Source: Kangiellaceae bacterium (lineage in GTDB: Bacteria > Pseudomonadota > Gammaproteobacteria > Enterobacterales > Kangiellaceae). Taken from it: a stretch of DNA of 9,658 nt. Positions 1-5,941 of this stretch are shown here, piece by piece. The translations under genes were made by a program, and so were the position numbers. The DNA lies in the NCBI GenBank assembly GCA_030590405.1, contig JAUUYO010000132.1, positions 1 through 9,658 of the forward strand. The letters are read 5' to 3'. The notes below the pieces were generated by a model. It was not told the DNA's origin. It was given only the letters and a program-made list of their open reading frames with translations, and did not search any database. Numbering within the stretch: the first letter of the stretch is position 1; every line of letters begins with the position of its first letter.

Positions 1-59
1 GTGGCTAGCACAGCGCCATCACCCTTATGAATATCCCACAAAGAAAAAGCGCCGTTCAC
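1..59 (-). CDS. N-terminal fragment of an unidentified protein, cut by the window edge
   Basis: A minus-strand frame opens at a GTG (57-59) and stays open to the left edge, giving about 19 residues: MNGAFSLWDIHKGDGAVLA. The preceding minus-strand sequence contains GGAGAGG about 8 bases before the GTG, a good ribosome binding site. The start lies only 4 bases past the stop of the BCAM0308-like gene, so the two are probably co-transcribed. The fragment is too short to assign. The 'GDGAVLAT' start loosely recalls the N-terminus of N-formylglutamate-amidohydrolase-like proteins, but that is only an impression. The ORF could also be spurious. Confidence 0.45.
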   Translation of the reverse strand, partial: MNGAFSLWDIHKGDGAVLA

Positions 60-63
60 CCCT

Positions 64-558
64 CTATCCTCTCCAATTTACCCGCACATACTCTTTAGTA
101 CGGTTATGGTGAATTTCCAGCTTACCCTTGAACTCTTTCACGATTGCTTTACCGACTCCTAGTGGTGATCGATTATCAGTAAAACTCATAAACAGCACTC
201 GTTCGCCCAGTTGCTCAAATTGAATAAGCCGTCGTAACGGACTTTTTAACCTTCGGTTTTCGATATCTTTGTAAGCAACCATTAAAAGCTCTGCTCGATG
301 ATTTTTAACAAACTCACCACTCAGCGCCAGTAAACCGGCTGGTTTTTTTGTTCTTGTGCGTAAGCAGGCGGGGCACTCCTTTCTCTCACACTCTAGCAGT
401 AAATTTGTTGGCCATTGCCACTTGCCATGAACCAATACGACGCCGCACTCTGGACACATACAGGTTAAAGCGGGTTGCCTGGGCGTTGCCCTGTTTTTTT
501 GAAACACACCAGCATTTTGCTGCTTGTTTACGATGACAGAATTCTCTCCTCCAAACAT
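64..558 (-). CDS. BCAM0308-family small zinc-ribbon protein
   Basis: This is a soluble protein of 164 residues. Two cysteine clusters are visible: C33-x-C35-x2-C38 and C57-x4-C62-x2-C65. They are followed by the family-like stretch 'PAGLLALSGEF' and a C-terminal region ending 'EYVRVNW'. This layout (a CPxCG knuckle, a conserved W, CPAC, PAGxLxLSGxF, then an alpha/beta C-terminal half) matches the BCAM0308 family as I remember it, named after a gene in the Burkholderia cenocepacia low-oxygen-activated locus. The biochemical function is unknown; zinc binding is inferred. I chose the ATG at 556-558 because AGAGGTGG lies just upstream; a TTG one codon earlier is possible. The neighbours are divergent lon and, 4 bases downstream, another frame starting at 59. 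An FNR-type box at 646-659 is well placed to activate it. Confidence 0.75.
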   Translation of the reverse strand: MFGGENSVIVNKQQNAGVFQKNRATPRQPALTCMCPECGVVLVHGKWQWPTNLLLECERKECPACLRTRTKKPAGLLALSGEFVKNHRAELLMVAYKDIENRRLKSPLRRLIQFEQLGERVLFMSFTDNRSPLGVGKAIVKEFKGKLEIHHNRTKEYVRVNWRG

Positions 559-617
559 CAACCACCTCTTCTTGTCTTATAGTGAGTAGATACGCAGTTC
601 CCTATGCTCCCAGCTCT

Positions 618-659
618 ACTAGAACATATTTTTCATTGCTATTCCTTGATATACGTCAG
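618..659 (-). promoter_or_regulatory. FNR-type box and candidate class II promoter for the BCAM0308-like gene
   Basis: On the plus strand 646-659 reads TTGATATACGTCAG, which matches 8 of the 10 defined bases of the FNR consensus TTGAT-N4-ATCAA. Read in the direction of the minus-strand gene it is CTGAC-GTAT-ATCAA. The centre (652.5) lies 29.5 bp before a weak -10 like hexamer TCTAGT (623-618). This predicts a start near 611, with the box at about -41.5, as in class II FNR promoters. The -10 is poor (4 of 6), so dependence on an activator would be expected. The predicted leader is about 53 bases. Confidence 0.55.
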
Positions 660-773
660 ATAAGCAGTCAACTCCCTGAACGTGAGCTTTGTATAGCTCG
701 AAGGAAATAAATTCATTTAACTTTAACCAATCAAATCAAATCAAAGAACTGATTAAAATTAGTTACACAGCAA

Positions 774-815
774 CTGATTATTATCAAGGATAGTATTAAG
801 CCATTCACTTACAAT
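774..815 (+). promoter_or_regulatory. FNR-type box and class II promoter of lon
   Basis: Positions 774-787 read CTGATTATTATCAA, matching 9 of the 10 defined bases of the FNR consensus TTGAT-N4-ATCAA. The centre (780.5) is 29.5 bp before a TACAAT hexamer (810-815), which is 5 of 6 to the sigma-70 -10. A transcript would start near 822, placing the box at -41.5, the canonical class II activator position. This geometry is visible in the sequence. Activation by FNR under low oxygen is inferred from the match and from the FNR gene nearby. Confidence 0.7.
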
Positions 816-870
816 GAGCAGTTAAAAATAATATAGCCGTTTAGATATAGGTCCTCGACCGATTAAATCA

Positions 871-876
871 AAGGAG
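871..876 (+). promoter_or_regulatory. Ribosome binding site of lon
   Basis: AAGGAG lies 8 bases before the ATG at 885. It fixes the start of lon and supports the full N-terminal domain in the predicted protein. Confidence 0.8.
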
Positions 877-884
877 CGATACAA

Positions 885-3326
885 ATGGTTGAAATAAACG
901 TAAATAATCAAAATGAGCAGCAATCCGTAAAAATTCCAGAAAGGCGTCAGTATCATGGCGCTATACCGGAAAAATTGCCTGTATTACCATTGCGCAATGC
1001 CGTGGTCTTTCCCTATACGGTGTTGTCTATCTCCGTCGGTCAGCCACGGTCACGATTACTGCTGGAAAGTATGAGTGATGAGCAACCTTTAATCGCGATT
1101 GTCGCGTCAAAAGACCCAAAATTAGACCAGCCTGATCCGCAACAAGTTTATCAGGTTGGCTGTATCGCTAAAGTGTTGCGATTGGAAAAAAATGAGGAGG
1201 AAAATAGTGTGCAACTGCTGTTGCAAGGTCTGGATAAAATAAAGATTGAACGTTGGCTAACTGAGCGTGACTATCTCGTGGCGCAAGTTAGTAAAGTAGC
1301 GGATCTTGAACCTGCTTCTGACGACATTAAAGCAGAGGCTGTGCGTAACAACCTGATTCAACGCTTCCAAAAGCTGGTATCAATGATTTCCTATTTACCG
1401 GCTAATCTGGTCGATTCCGTTTCACAGACTCAAGATTATCGACAATTTACTTATTTAATTAGTTCTAGTATTCGAATAGAGGTCAAAGAAGCTCAGGCCA
1501 TTCTGGAAAAAAGGGATATCCTGGAAAAAATGAATAAGTTGACGGATGTAGTTAATCACGAAATAGAAGTCTTCGAACTAGGTAAAAAAATTCAAAGTGA
1601 AGCTCGACTTGAAATGGAAAAATCTCAACGTGAATACGTTTTGCGTCAACAACTTAAAGCGATCAGAAAAGAGCTTGGAGAAGATGGCGAATTACAACTT
1701 AAAGTAGAGGAATACCAACAAAAAATTGAGCAAAGTGGACTCTCCAAAGAAGCTCAAAAACAAGCCGAAACAGAGCTGGGCCGACTGCAACGTATTCCAG
1801 AAGTCTCATCAGAATATAATATCATATTAACTTACCTCGACTGGTTAACCTCCCTGCCCTGGAAAAAATCCACCAAAGATAACTTTGACATTAAGCGTGC
1901 CCGACAAATTTTAGATGAAGATCATTTTGGATTAGAAAAAATCAAGCAGCGTATCCTCGAATACATAGCTGTTCGCCAACTGAAACAGCATCGGGCAAAG
2001 GAACTCACAGAAAAACATAAGCAACAAACTTTAAGCGCCAAGCAAAACCGTGAAGGTGTTATTTTATGCCTGGTCGGTCCACCAGGGATAGGAAAAACCT
2101 CGTTAGGTCATTCGATTGCCAGAGCACTGGGACGTAAACTCCATCGTATAAGCCTTGGAGGCGTTCGTGACGAGGCAGAAATTAGAGGCCATCGAAGAAC
2201 TTATTTAGGTGCTATGCCCGGACGATTTATTACCGCACTTAGGGATATTGGTACGAATAATCCGGTAATACTTCTCGACGAAGTTGATAAATTAGGCAGT
2301 GACAGGCAAGGCGATCCATCATCCGCATTACTCGAAGTATTAGATCCGGAACAAAATAGAGCCTTTCGTGATCATTATCTGGATGTGGATTTTGACTTAA
2401 GCCAATTGATGTTTATTGCAACCGCTAATGTTGCCGATGATATTCCGGCACCACTGATGGATCGTATGGAAACCTTGACACTCTCGGGCTACACAGATGA
2501 TGAAAAACTGCACATTGCGCAAAACTATTTGTTAGTCAGGCAAAAACAGGAAAATGCGCTGCGGATAAATGAACTAACAGTAACAGATAATGCGATGTTA
2601 AAGATTATTCAGCAATATACCCGTGAAGCTGGCGTTCGGAGCCTCGATCGACGTTTGGGTACTATTTGTCGAAAAACCGCAATAAAAATCGCTGAGGATA
2701 GTGTTACGATGATTCACCTGACGGTTGACAATATAGTAGAGTTTTTGGGTAAACCGACCTTTTATTATGATGTCGCTGAGCGGATCAAAACATCTGGCGT
2801 AGCGACCGGCCTGGCGGTAACAGCTGTCGGCGGCGACATTCTATTTGTTGAGGTTAGTAGTAGCCCCGGTAAAAAAGGCCTTACCATTACCGGGCAACTC
2901 GGTGATGTGATGCGCGAATCAGTTGAAACGGCGCTTAGTTATGTCAGATCAAAGGCTGAGTCACTCAATATTGAACAGCATTTCTTTGATACAACGGATA
3001 TTCATTTCCATTTACCGGCAGGAGCCATTCCTAAAGATGGCCCTTCAGCGGGTATTACATTGGTGGTCGCGTTAGTTTCTTTGCTAACTAACCGTAAAGT
3101 TAATATGAGCATAGGTATGACTGGCGAAATGACTTTAAGAGGATTGGTACTGCCAGTTGGTGGAATTAAAGATAAAATATTGGCTGCACATCGAGCAAAC
3201 TTGAGTAAAGTCATATTGCCGCAACGTAATGAAAAAGACCTTGATGAATTGCCAAGTTCCGTTCGCGAGTCCATGAGCTTTATTCTAGTGACAGATATTG
3301 AACAAGTGTTGAGTGAAGTTTTTTAG
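885..3326 (+). CDS. lon: ATP-dependent Lon protease (LonA type)
   Basis: Lon is a cytoplasmic homohexameric AAA+ protease that unfolds and degrades misfolded and regulatory proteins. This one has 813 residues. The N-terminal substrate-binding domain covers roughly 28-225 ('LPVLPLRNAVVFP'), followed by a coiled-coil linker at 225-305. The AAA+ module has Walker A GPPGIGKT (398-405), Walker B VILLDEVD (461-468) and the conserved GGVRDEAEIRGHRRTY segment. The C-terminal protease domain has catalytic Ser721 in PKDGPSAG and Lys764 in GGIKDK, 43 residues apart as in E. coli Lon. It is longer than the 784-residue E. coli enzyme, partly through an insertion of about 19 residues just before Walker A (about 369-388, K/Q-rich). 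There is no clpX or hupB nearby, the usual lon neighbours, so this may be a second, condition-specific Lon; that is an inference. Expression appears to be under an FNR-type promoter. Confidence 0.97.
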   Translation: MVEINVNNQNEQQSVKIPERRQYHGAIPEKLPVLPLRNAVVFPYTVLSISVGQPRSRLLLESMSDEQPLIAIVASKDPKLDQPDPQQVYQVGCIAKVLRLEKNEEENSVQLLLQGLDKIKIERWLTERDYLVAQVSKVADLEPASDDIKAEAVRNNLIQRFQKLVSMISYLPANLVDSVSQTQDYRQFTYLISSSIRIEVKEAQAILEKRDILEKMNKLTDVVNHEIEVFELGKKIQSEARLEMEKSQREYVLRQQLKAIRKELGEDGELQLKVEEYQQKIEQSGLSKEAQKQAETELGRLQRIPEVSSEYNIILTYLDWLTSLPWKKSTKDNFDIKRARQILDEDHFGLEKIKQRILEYIAVRQLKQHRAKELTEKHKQQTLSAKQNREGVILCLVGPPGIGKTSLGHSIARALGRKLHRISLGGVRDEAEIRGHRRTYLGAMPGRFITALRDIGTNNPVILLDEVDKLGSDRQGDPSSALLEVLDPEQNRAFRDHYLDVDFDLSQLMFIATANVADDIPAPLMDRMETLTLSGYTDDEKLHIAQNYLLVRQKQENALRINELTVTDNAMLKIIQQYTREAGVRSLDRRLGTICRKTAIKIAEDSVTMIHLTVDNIVEFLGKPTFYYDVAERIKTSGVATGLAVTAVGGDILFVEVSSSPGKKGLTITGQLGDVMRESVETALSYVRSKAESLNIEQHFFDTTDIHFHLPAGAIPKDGPSAGITLVVALVSLLTNRKVNMSIGMTGEMTLRGLVLPVGGIKDKILAAHRANLSKVILPQRNEKDLDELPSSVRESMSFILVTDIEQVLSEVF

Positions 3327-3328
3327 TT

Positions 3329-3386
3329 AACGATTCTTATTTTGCAAATTCTTGTTTTGCAAATTCTTGTTTTGCAGAATCGTTTT
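3329..3386 (+). terminator. Candidate lon terminator enclosing a 15-bp tandem repeat
   Basis: The arms AACGATTCT (3329-3337) and AGAATCGTT (3376-3384) form a perfect 9-bp stem just after the lon stop, followed by a short T run (3383-3386). The 38-base loop is unusually long because it holds the 15-bp repeat units. A terminator role is plausible but weak: the loop is large and only four T residues follow. Confidence 0.45.
3333..3377 (+). repeat. Three tandem 15-bp units after lon
   Basis: The units are ATTCTTATTTTGCAA (3333-3347), ATTCTTGTTTTGCAA (3348-3362) and ATTCTTGTTTTGCAG (3363-3377). They differ at only two positions, so the duplication looks recent. It overlaps the stem of the possible lon terminator. 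Confidence 0.9.
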
Positions 3387-3424
3387 AAATAAAAAAGGAG
3401 CTGGCTGTTTACTACACCAGCTCC
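3387..3424 (-). terminator. hsp20: Rho-independent terminator of hsp20
   Basis: Read on the minus strand, GGAGCTGG (3424-3417) pairs perfectly with CCAGCTCC (3404-3397) across a 12-base loop. It is followed directly by a T-rich tract (TTTTTTATTT, 3396-3387). It sits 20 bases past the hsp20 stop, and the T tract is only on the minus-strand side, so it serves hsp20 rather than lon. Confidence 0.85.
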
Positions 3425-3443
3425 TACGCCAAACGATTCACAA

Positions 3444-3908
3444 CTAGTCATCATGAACCTGGATCATTTTCTGCTCTGAAGAGGTGCTTTTAGGAACAAT
3501 AATTTCCAAAACTCCATTTCGGTTGTGTGCTTCAATTTTATTGGTATTAATAGCATCAGGTAGACCGATCGCACGGTAGAAATTGCCATAGCTTCGCTCG
3601 ATGCAGTGATAATTCTCCTTATTTTCTTCCACTTTAGTTTCTCGATTACCTTCAATGGTTAACATGCCATTTTCCATTGTCACCTTAATATCTTTGCTTT
3701 TAACGCCAGGGACATCGGCTCGAATGATGTATTCTTTATCTTTCTTTTCAATATCAATTGCAGGCTGCCAATTTCCAGATAAGGCTTCCCAATTTTTACC
3801 AAAGGTACCTAAATCTCGGTCAAAAAACTGGTTCATTTCATCACTTAACTGAGAGAATAATGGTAAATGTGAGGGTGTTGTGAGCGGCTGTCGTTTAAAT
3901 AGATTCAT
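3444..3908 (-). CDS. hsp20: Small heat-shock protein, Hsp20/alpha-crystallin family
   Basis: Hsp20 proteins are ATP-independent holdase chaperones that form cytoplasmic oligomers and keep unfolding proteins soluble for refolding or proteolysis. The protein has 154 residues, a typical size. A variable N-terminal arm (1-47) precedes the alpha-crystallin domain (about 48-140), which contains the PGV turn ('ADVPGVKSKDI') and the family hallmark AHNRNGVLEI (127-136). An I-x-V motif (IQV, 149-151) near the C-terminus would dock onto neighbouring subunits. I chose the ATG at 3906-3908 because GGAGG lies 8 bases upstream; an ATG five codons earlier overlaps that ribosome binding site and is unlikely. 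It converges with lon. An FNR-type box (4025-4038) precedes it. Confidence 0.95.
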   Translation of the reverse strand: MNLFKRQPLTTPSHLPLFSQLSDEMNQFFDRDLGTFGKNWEALSGNWQPAIDIEKKDKEYIIRADVPGVKSKDIKVTMENGMLTIEGNRETKVEENKENYHCIERSYGNFYRAIGLPDAINTNKIEAHNRNGVLEIIVPKSTSSEQKMIQVHDD

Positions 3909-3916
3909 CTTACTTT

Positions 3917-3921
3917 CCTCC
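3917..3921 (-). promoter_or_regulatory. hsp20: Ribosome binding site that fixes the hsp20 start
   Basis: GGAGG on the minus strand lies 8 bases before the ATG at 3908. It overlaps the alternative upstream start, which argues for the shorter protein beginning MNLFKR. Confidence 0.8.
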
Positions 3922-3971
3922 ATTAAGAGTCATGGTAACAATAACCACGCTCTGTCAAGTTATCAGGTTGA

Positions 3972-3990
3972 GTACTATGAGTGATAGTAC
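3972..3990 (-). other. 5' stem-loop at the predicted start of the hsp20 transcript
   Basis: GTACTAT (3972-3978) and ATAGTAC (3984-3990) form a perfect 7-bp inverted repeat with a 5-base loop. From the -10 like hexamer at 4003-3998 the hsp20 mRNA should begin near 3991, so this hairpin would be its first element. 5'-terminal stem-loops can protect mRNA from decay. It could instead be an operator. It does not pair with the ribosome binding site. Confidence 0.5.
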
Positions 3991-3997
3991 ATTGAGG

Positions 3998-4038
3998 AAT
4001 ATAGAACTTTCGGTTTTTTCCGCTCTGACATTTGTCAA
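3998..4038 (-). promoter_or_regulatory. hsp20: FNR-type box and candidate class II promoter of hsp20
   Basis: On the minus strand 4038-4025 reads TTGACAAATGTCAG, an inverted repeat matching 7 of 10 FNR consensus bases. Its C and G departures are symmetrical, a form also seen in FNR/DNR-family sites. The centre (4031.5) lies 28.5 bp before a TATATT hexamer (4003-3998), 5 of 6 to the -10. This puts the box at about -40.5 from a start near 3991. The predicted leader is about 80 bases. The binding protein could be the FNR in this window or a DNR-type relative. Confidence 0.55.
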
Positions 4039-4060
4039 TCGAAACAGATTTTTTGCTGTG

Positions 4061-4110
4061 TTTTTAATTTTTATTGTATTATTATTTTTTTTTTGTACTT
4101 TTTAAATATA
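4061..4110. other. Extremely AT-rich tract upstream of the hsp20 promoter
   Basis: Nearly every base is A or T, with a run of ten T residues at 4085-4094. Read from hsp20, these are A-tracts at about -70 to -120, where an UP element or intrinsically bent DNA would act. No gene is seen between 3909 and 4200. Downstream of the FNR gene I see no convincing terminator hairpin here. Confidence 0.5.
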
Positions 4111-4200
4111 GCATCAGGGCAAGTATTTTAGTTATTTATATCCTGTACTATTAACACAGTCAAGGAGCTTTATAAGATACTCGGTTCCTGCTCTTTTGAA

Positions 4201-4974
4201 TTAAACACTCTCAACATTTCCACCCAACAAATGTAAAGCTGACAAATTACGTAGCGTTATCATACTACGATTGACGGAGATCAGTTTTTGTTTCTTTAAC
4301 CGGGTGATCACCCTACTGACCGTTTCAGAACTCAATCCGAGATAACTACCAATATCATGGCGCCCCATCGATAGATGTAGTTGCTCTTCTGACTCACCTC
4401 TGGCCTTTGCATGATGAGACAGATTAAGCAAAAACCTCACCAACAACTCTTCAGCTTTAAATGTTCCTTGCATACAATAAGCTTGCCAAAGTTGTTGGCT
4501 ATACAAGTTGACCAATTGGGTTCTTATTTCCGATGATTGTTGATGGAGCTGCATAAATCGGCTGAGTTCAATAAAGCAAATAGAACTGGTCTCAAGTGCC
4601 ACAATATCCACTAAGTGTTTCCGCGAAAAAATAGACTCTAAACCAATCACATCTCCTGGATAATAAAAGTTTGTGATATGCTCCCTCGCTTCGTGATCGA
4701 CGTAATACGCCTTACAAGATCCTGAGTGGATAGCATACAAGTAATCTAACCGCTGCATCTTAAAACTCAGGTGCTCATTTTGGTGAAAAATACGACGTCG
4801 CTCGACCAAATTATCTAATGAATAACGGTCTAAAGAACAGCTGCTATTATTGCGAACGATAAGACCTGGCAAACATTGATCTGCAACCCGGCAACCTGAA
4901 CAACTTTGTTTAGAAAATCGATTTAGGTTTTGTAAGGAAAAAGGGCCTTTGTCCATCAATTTGTTATTTTCCAT
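4201..4974 (-). CDS. fnr: FNR-type oxygen-sensing transcriptional regulator (Crp/Fnr family)
   Basis: FNR is a cytoplasmic regulator that binds an oxygen-labile [4Fe-4S] cluster; without oxygen it dimerises and activates or represses anaerobic genes. The protein has 257 residues. The cluster ligands are visible: C25-x2-C28-x5-C34 near the N-terminus, the same spacing as C20/C23/C29 of E. coli FNR, and C133 in ALETSSIC, matching E. coli C122. A cyclic-nucleotide-like beta-roll covers about 55-140, and the dimerisation helix about 145-170. The helix-turn-helix includes DIGSYLGLSSETVSRV, with E217, S220 and R221 matching the E. coli FNR residues that read TTGAT half-sites. All ligands are intact, so it should sense oxygen. 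No strong ribosome binding site precedes the ATG (an AAAGG lies 12 bases away). Three matching boxes lie upstream of nearby genes. Confidence 0.92.
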   Translation of the reverse strand: MENNKLMDKGPFSLQNLNRFSKQSCSGCRVADQCLPGLIVRNNSSCSLDRYSLDNLVERRRIFHQNEHLSFKMQRLDYLYAIHSGSCKAYYVDHEAREHITNFYYPGDVIGLESIFSRKHLVDIVALETSSICFIELSRFMQLHQQSSEIRTQLVNLYSQQLWQAYCMQGTFKAEELLVRFLLNLSHHAKARGESEEQLHLSMGRHDIGSYLGLSSETVSRVITRLKKQKLISVNRSMITLRNLSALHLLGGNVESV

Positions 4975-5187
4975 CTAAGTAAGAGACCTTTGTGTAAAGC
5001 AAAGACAATGTTTGAAAATGTGTTTCACATAATCGGTACAACTGAGTGATATTAGCAGTAAACAAGAGGATAAAACAATTAAATCTCATTACGCTAATAG
5101 ATCAAGTTGATGTATAAACTTTTGTTTTGATTATATTTAGTTATATAAAAAGCCGAGTCAGACACCTTAAGCCTGACGATGAAGATA
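4975..5187. other. Intergenic region upstream of the FNR gene
   Basis: This 213-base AT-rich region has no gene that I can support. On the minus strand two weak sigma-70 options precede fnr: TTGATC-N16-TTTAAT and TTGTTT-N18-TAATAT. An inverted repeat ATGTG-TTT-CACAT (5018-5030), about 45 bases before the fnr start, could be an operator, but its 3-base spacer does not fit CRP or FNR. No FNR-type box was found here, so autoregulation is not supported by the sequence. Confidence 0.5.
5147..5177 (-). terminator. Terminator at the end of the nfeD-slipin unit
   Basis: On the minus strand GTCAGGC (5177-5171) pairs with GTCTGAC (5163-5157) through 7 bp including one G-U, with a 7-base loop. A TTTTT run (5151-5147) follows five bases later. 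It begins 10 bases past the slipin stop and separates this unit from fnr. Confidence 0.6.
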
Positions 5188-5928
5188 TTATTTCTTAAGA
5201 CTATTCATAAAATCCAAAGGCACAGGAAATACAATAGTCGAATTGTGTTCGCCTGCTATATTATTTAAAGTACTCAAATATCTCAATTGAATGGCCTCTG
5301 GCTGCTTCGCCAAAACTTTAGCCGCTTGTAATAATTTTTCTGATGCTTGTAACTCGCCTTCGGCATGAATCACTTTTGCTCGCCGCTCTCTTTCTGCCTC
5401 GGCTTGTTTTGCGATCGCCCGGATCATGGATTCGTTTAAATCGATGTGCTTAATTTCCACATTGGAAACTTTTATTCCCCAGCCATCGGTTTGCCGGTCA
5501 AGAATATCCTGAATATCTGTGTTCAATCTATCCCGGGACATTAACATCTCATCCAACTCATGTTGCCCTAGTACTGAGCGAAGCGTGGTTTGTGCCAGTT
5601 GACTGGTGGCATCATAATAATGTTCTACGTTAATAATCGCTTTTTGCGGATTGAGGACTCTAAAATAAATCACGGCATTCACTTTAACAGACACGTTATC
5701 CCGTGAGATCACATCCTGAGTTGGCACATCCATCACCACAGTTCTTAAGTCCACTCGCACCATCTGCTGAATGAATGGCACAACAATAATCAACCCTGGC
5801 CCCTTAACTTTATAAAATCGCCCTAACAGAAAAATCACACCACGCTCATACTCTCGTAGTATTTTGAAAAGACTAACAACCAGTGATAGTCCAAAGATGG
5901 CTAAAAAAATTCCGATATTTGGTAACAT
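5188..5928 (-). CDS. Slipin (stomatin-like SPFH/Band 7 membrane protein)
   Basis: This 246-residue protein has one N-terminal hydrophobic anchor (about 4-22) followed by the SPFH/Band 7 domain (about 24-180), starting 'REYERGVIFLLGRF' as in bacterial and archaeal slipins. A charged Ala/Glu/Arg-rich helix (about 167-195, 'KQAEAERERRAKVI') is the usual oligomerisation segment. Slipins assemble into ring- or cage-like membrane scaffolds. The archaeal slipin PH1511 is encoded with the NfeD-type protease PH1510, which cleaves it. Here the same pairing holds: slipin starts 13 bases after the nfeD stop, with its ribosome binding site GGGAGA at 5941-5936 abutting the nfeD stop codon, which suggests coupled translation. 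A role in membrane quality control is inferred. Confidence 0.93.
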   Translation of the reverse strand: MLPNIGIFLAIFGLSLVVSLFKILREYERGVIFLLGRFYKVKGPGLIIVVPFIQQMVRVDLRTVVMDVPTQDVISRDNVSVKVNAVIYFRVLNPQKAIINVEHYYDATSQLAQTTLRSVLGQHELDEMLMSRDRLNTDIQDILDRQTDGWGIKVSNVEIKHIDLNESMIRAIAKQAEAERERRAKVIHAEGELQASEKLLQAAKVLAKQPEAIQLRYLSTLNNIAGEHNSTIVFPVPLDFMNSLKK

Positions 5929-5941
5929 GTTTAGTTCTCCC

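Larger units (their letters stand above)
559..884. other. Divergent intergenic region between the BCAM0308-like gene and lon
   Basis: This 326-base region has no coding sequence that I can support. It holds two FNR-type boxes (646-659 and 774-787), a -10 like hexamer for each direction, a small inverted repeat GAGCT-N6-AGCTC (684-699), and a pentanucleotide AATCA repeated three times (729-743). The lon leader contains a short hairpin, GGTC-CTC-GACC (851-861), shortly before the ribosome binding site. I see no classical sigma-32 heat-shock promoter (CTTGAA with CCCCAT) here, although such a promoter is known for lon in Escherichia coli. Confidence 0.7.

Noticed and set aside
348..536. Plus-strand 62-residue frame opposite the BCAM0308-like gene
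   Set aside because: It is antisense to a gene with clear cysteine motifs and has no independent support.
3333..3377. Repeat array as a possible CRISPR
   Set aside because: The units are directly adjacent 15-mers with no spacers and no cas genes. It is a simple tandem repeat.
3909..3991. RNA thermometer in the hsp20 leader
   Set aside because: I found no stretch that pairs well with the GGAGG ribosome binding site; the visible hairpins lie away from it.
5101..5111. ATCAA-G-TTGAT palindrome upstream of fnr, with FNR half-sites
   Set aside because: The half-sites are in the opposite order with a 1-base spacer, so it does not fit TTGAT-N4-ATCAA.
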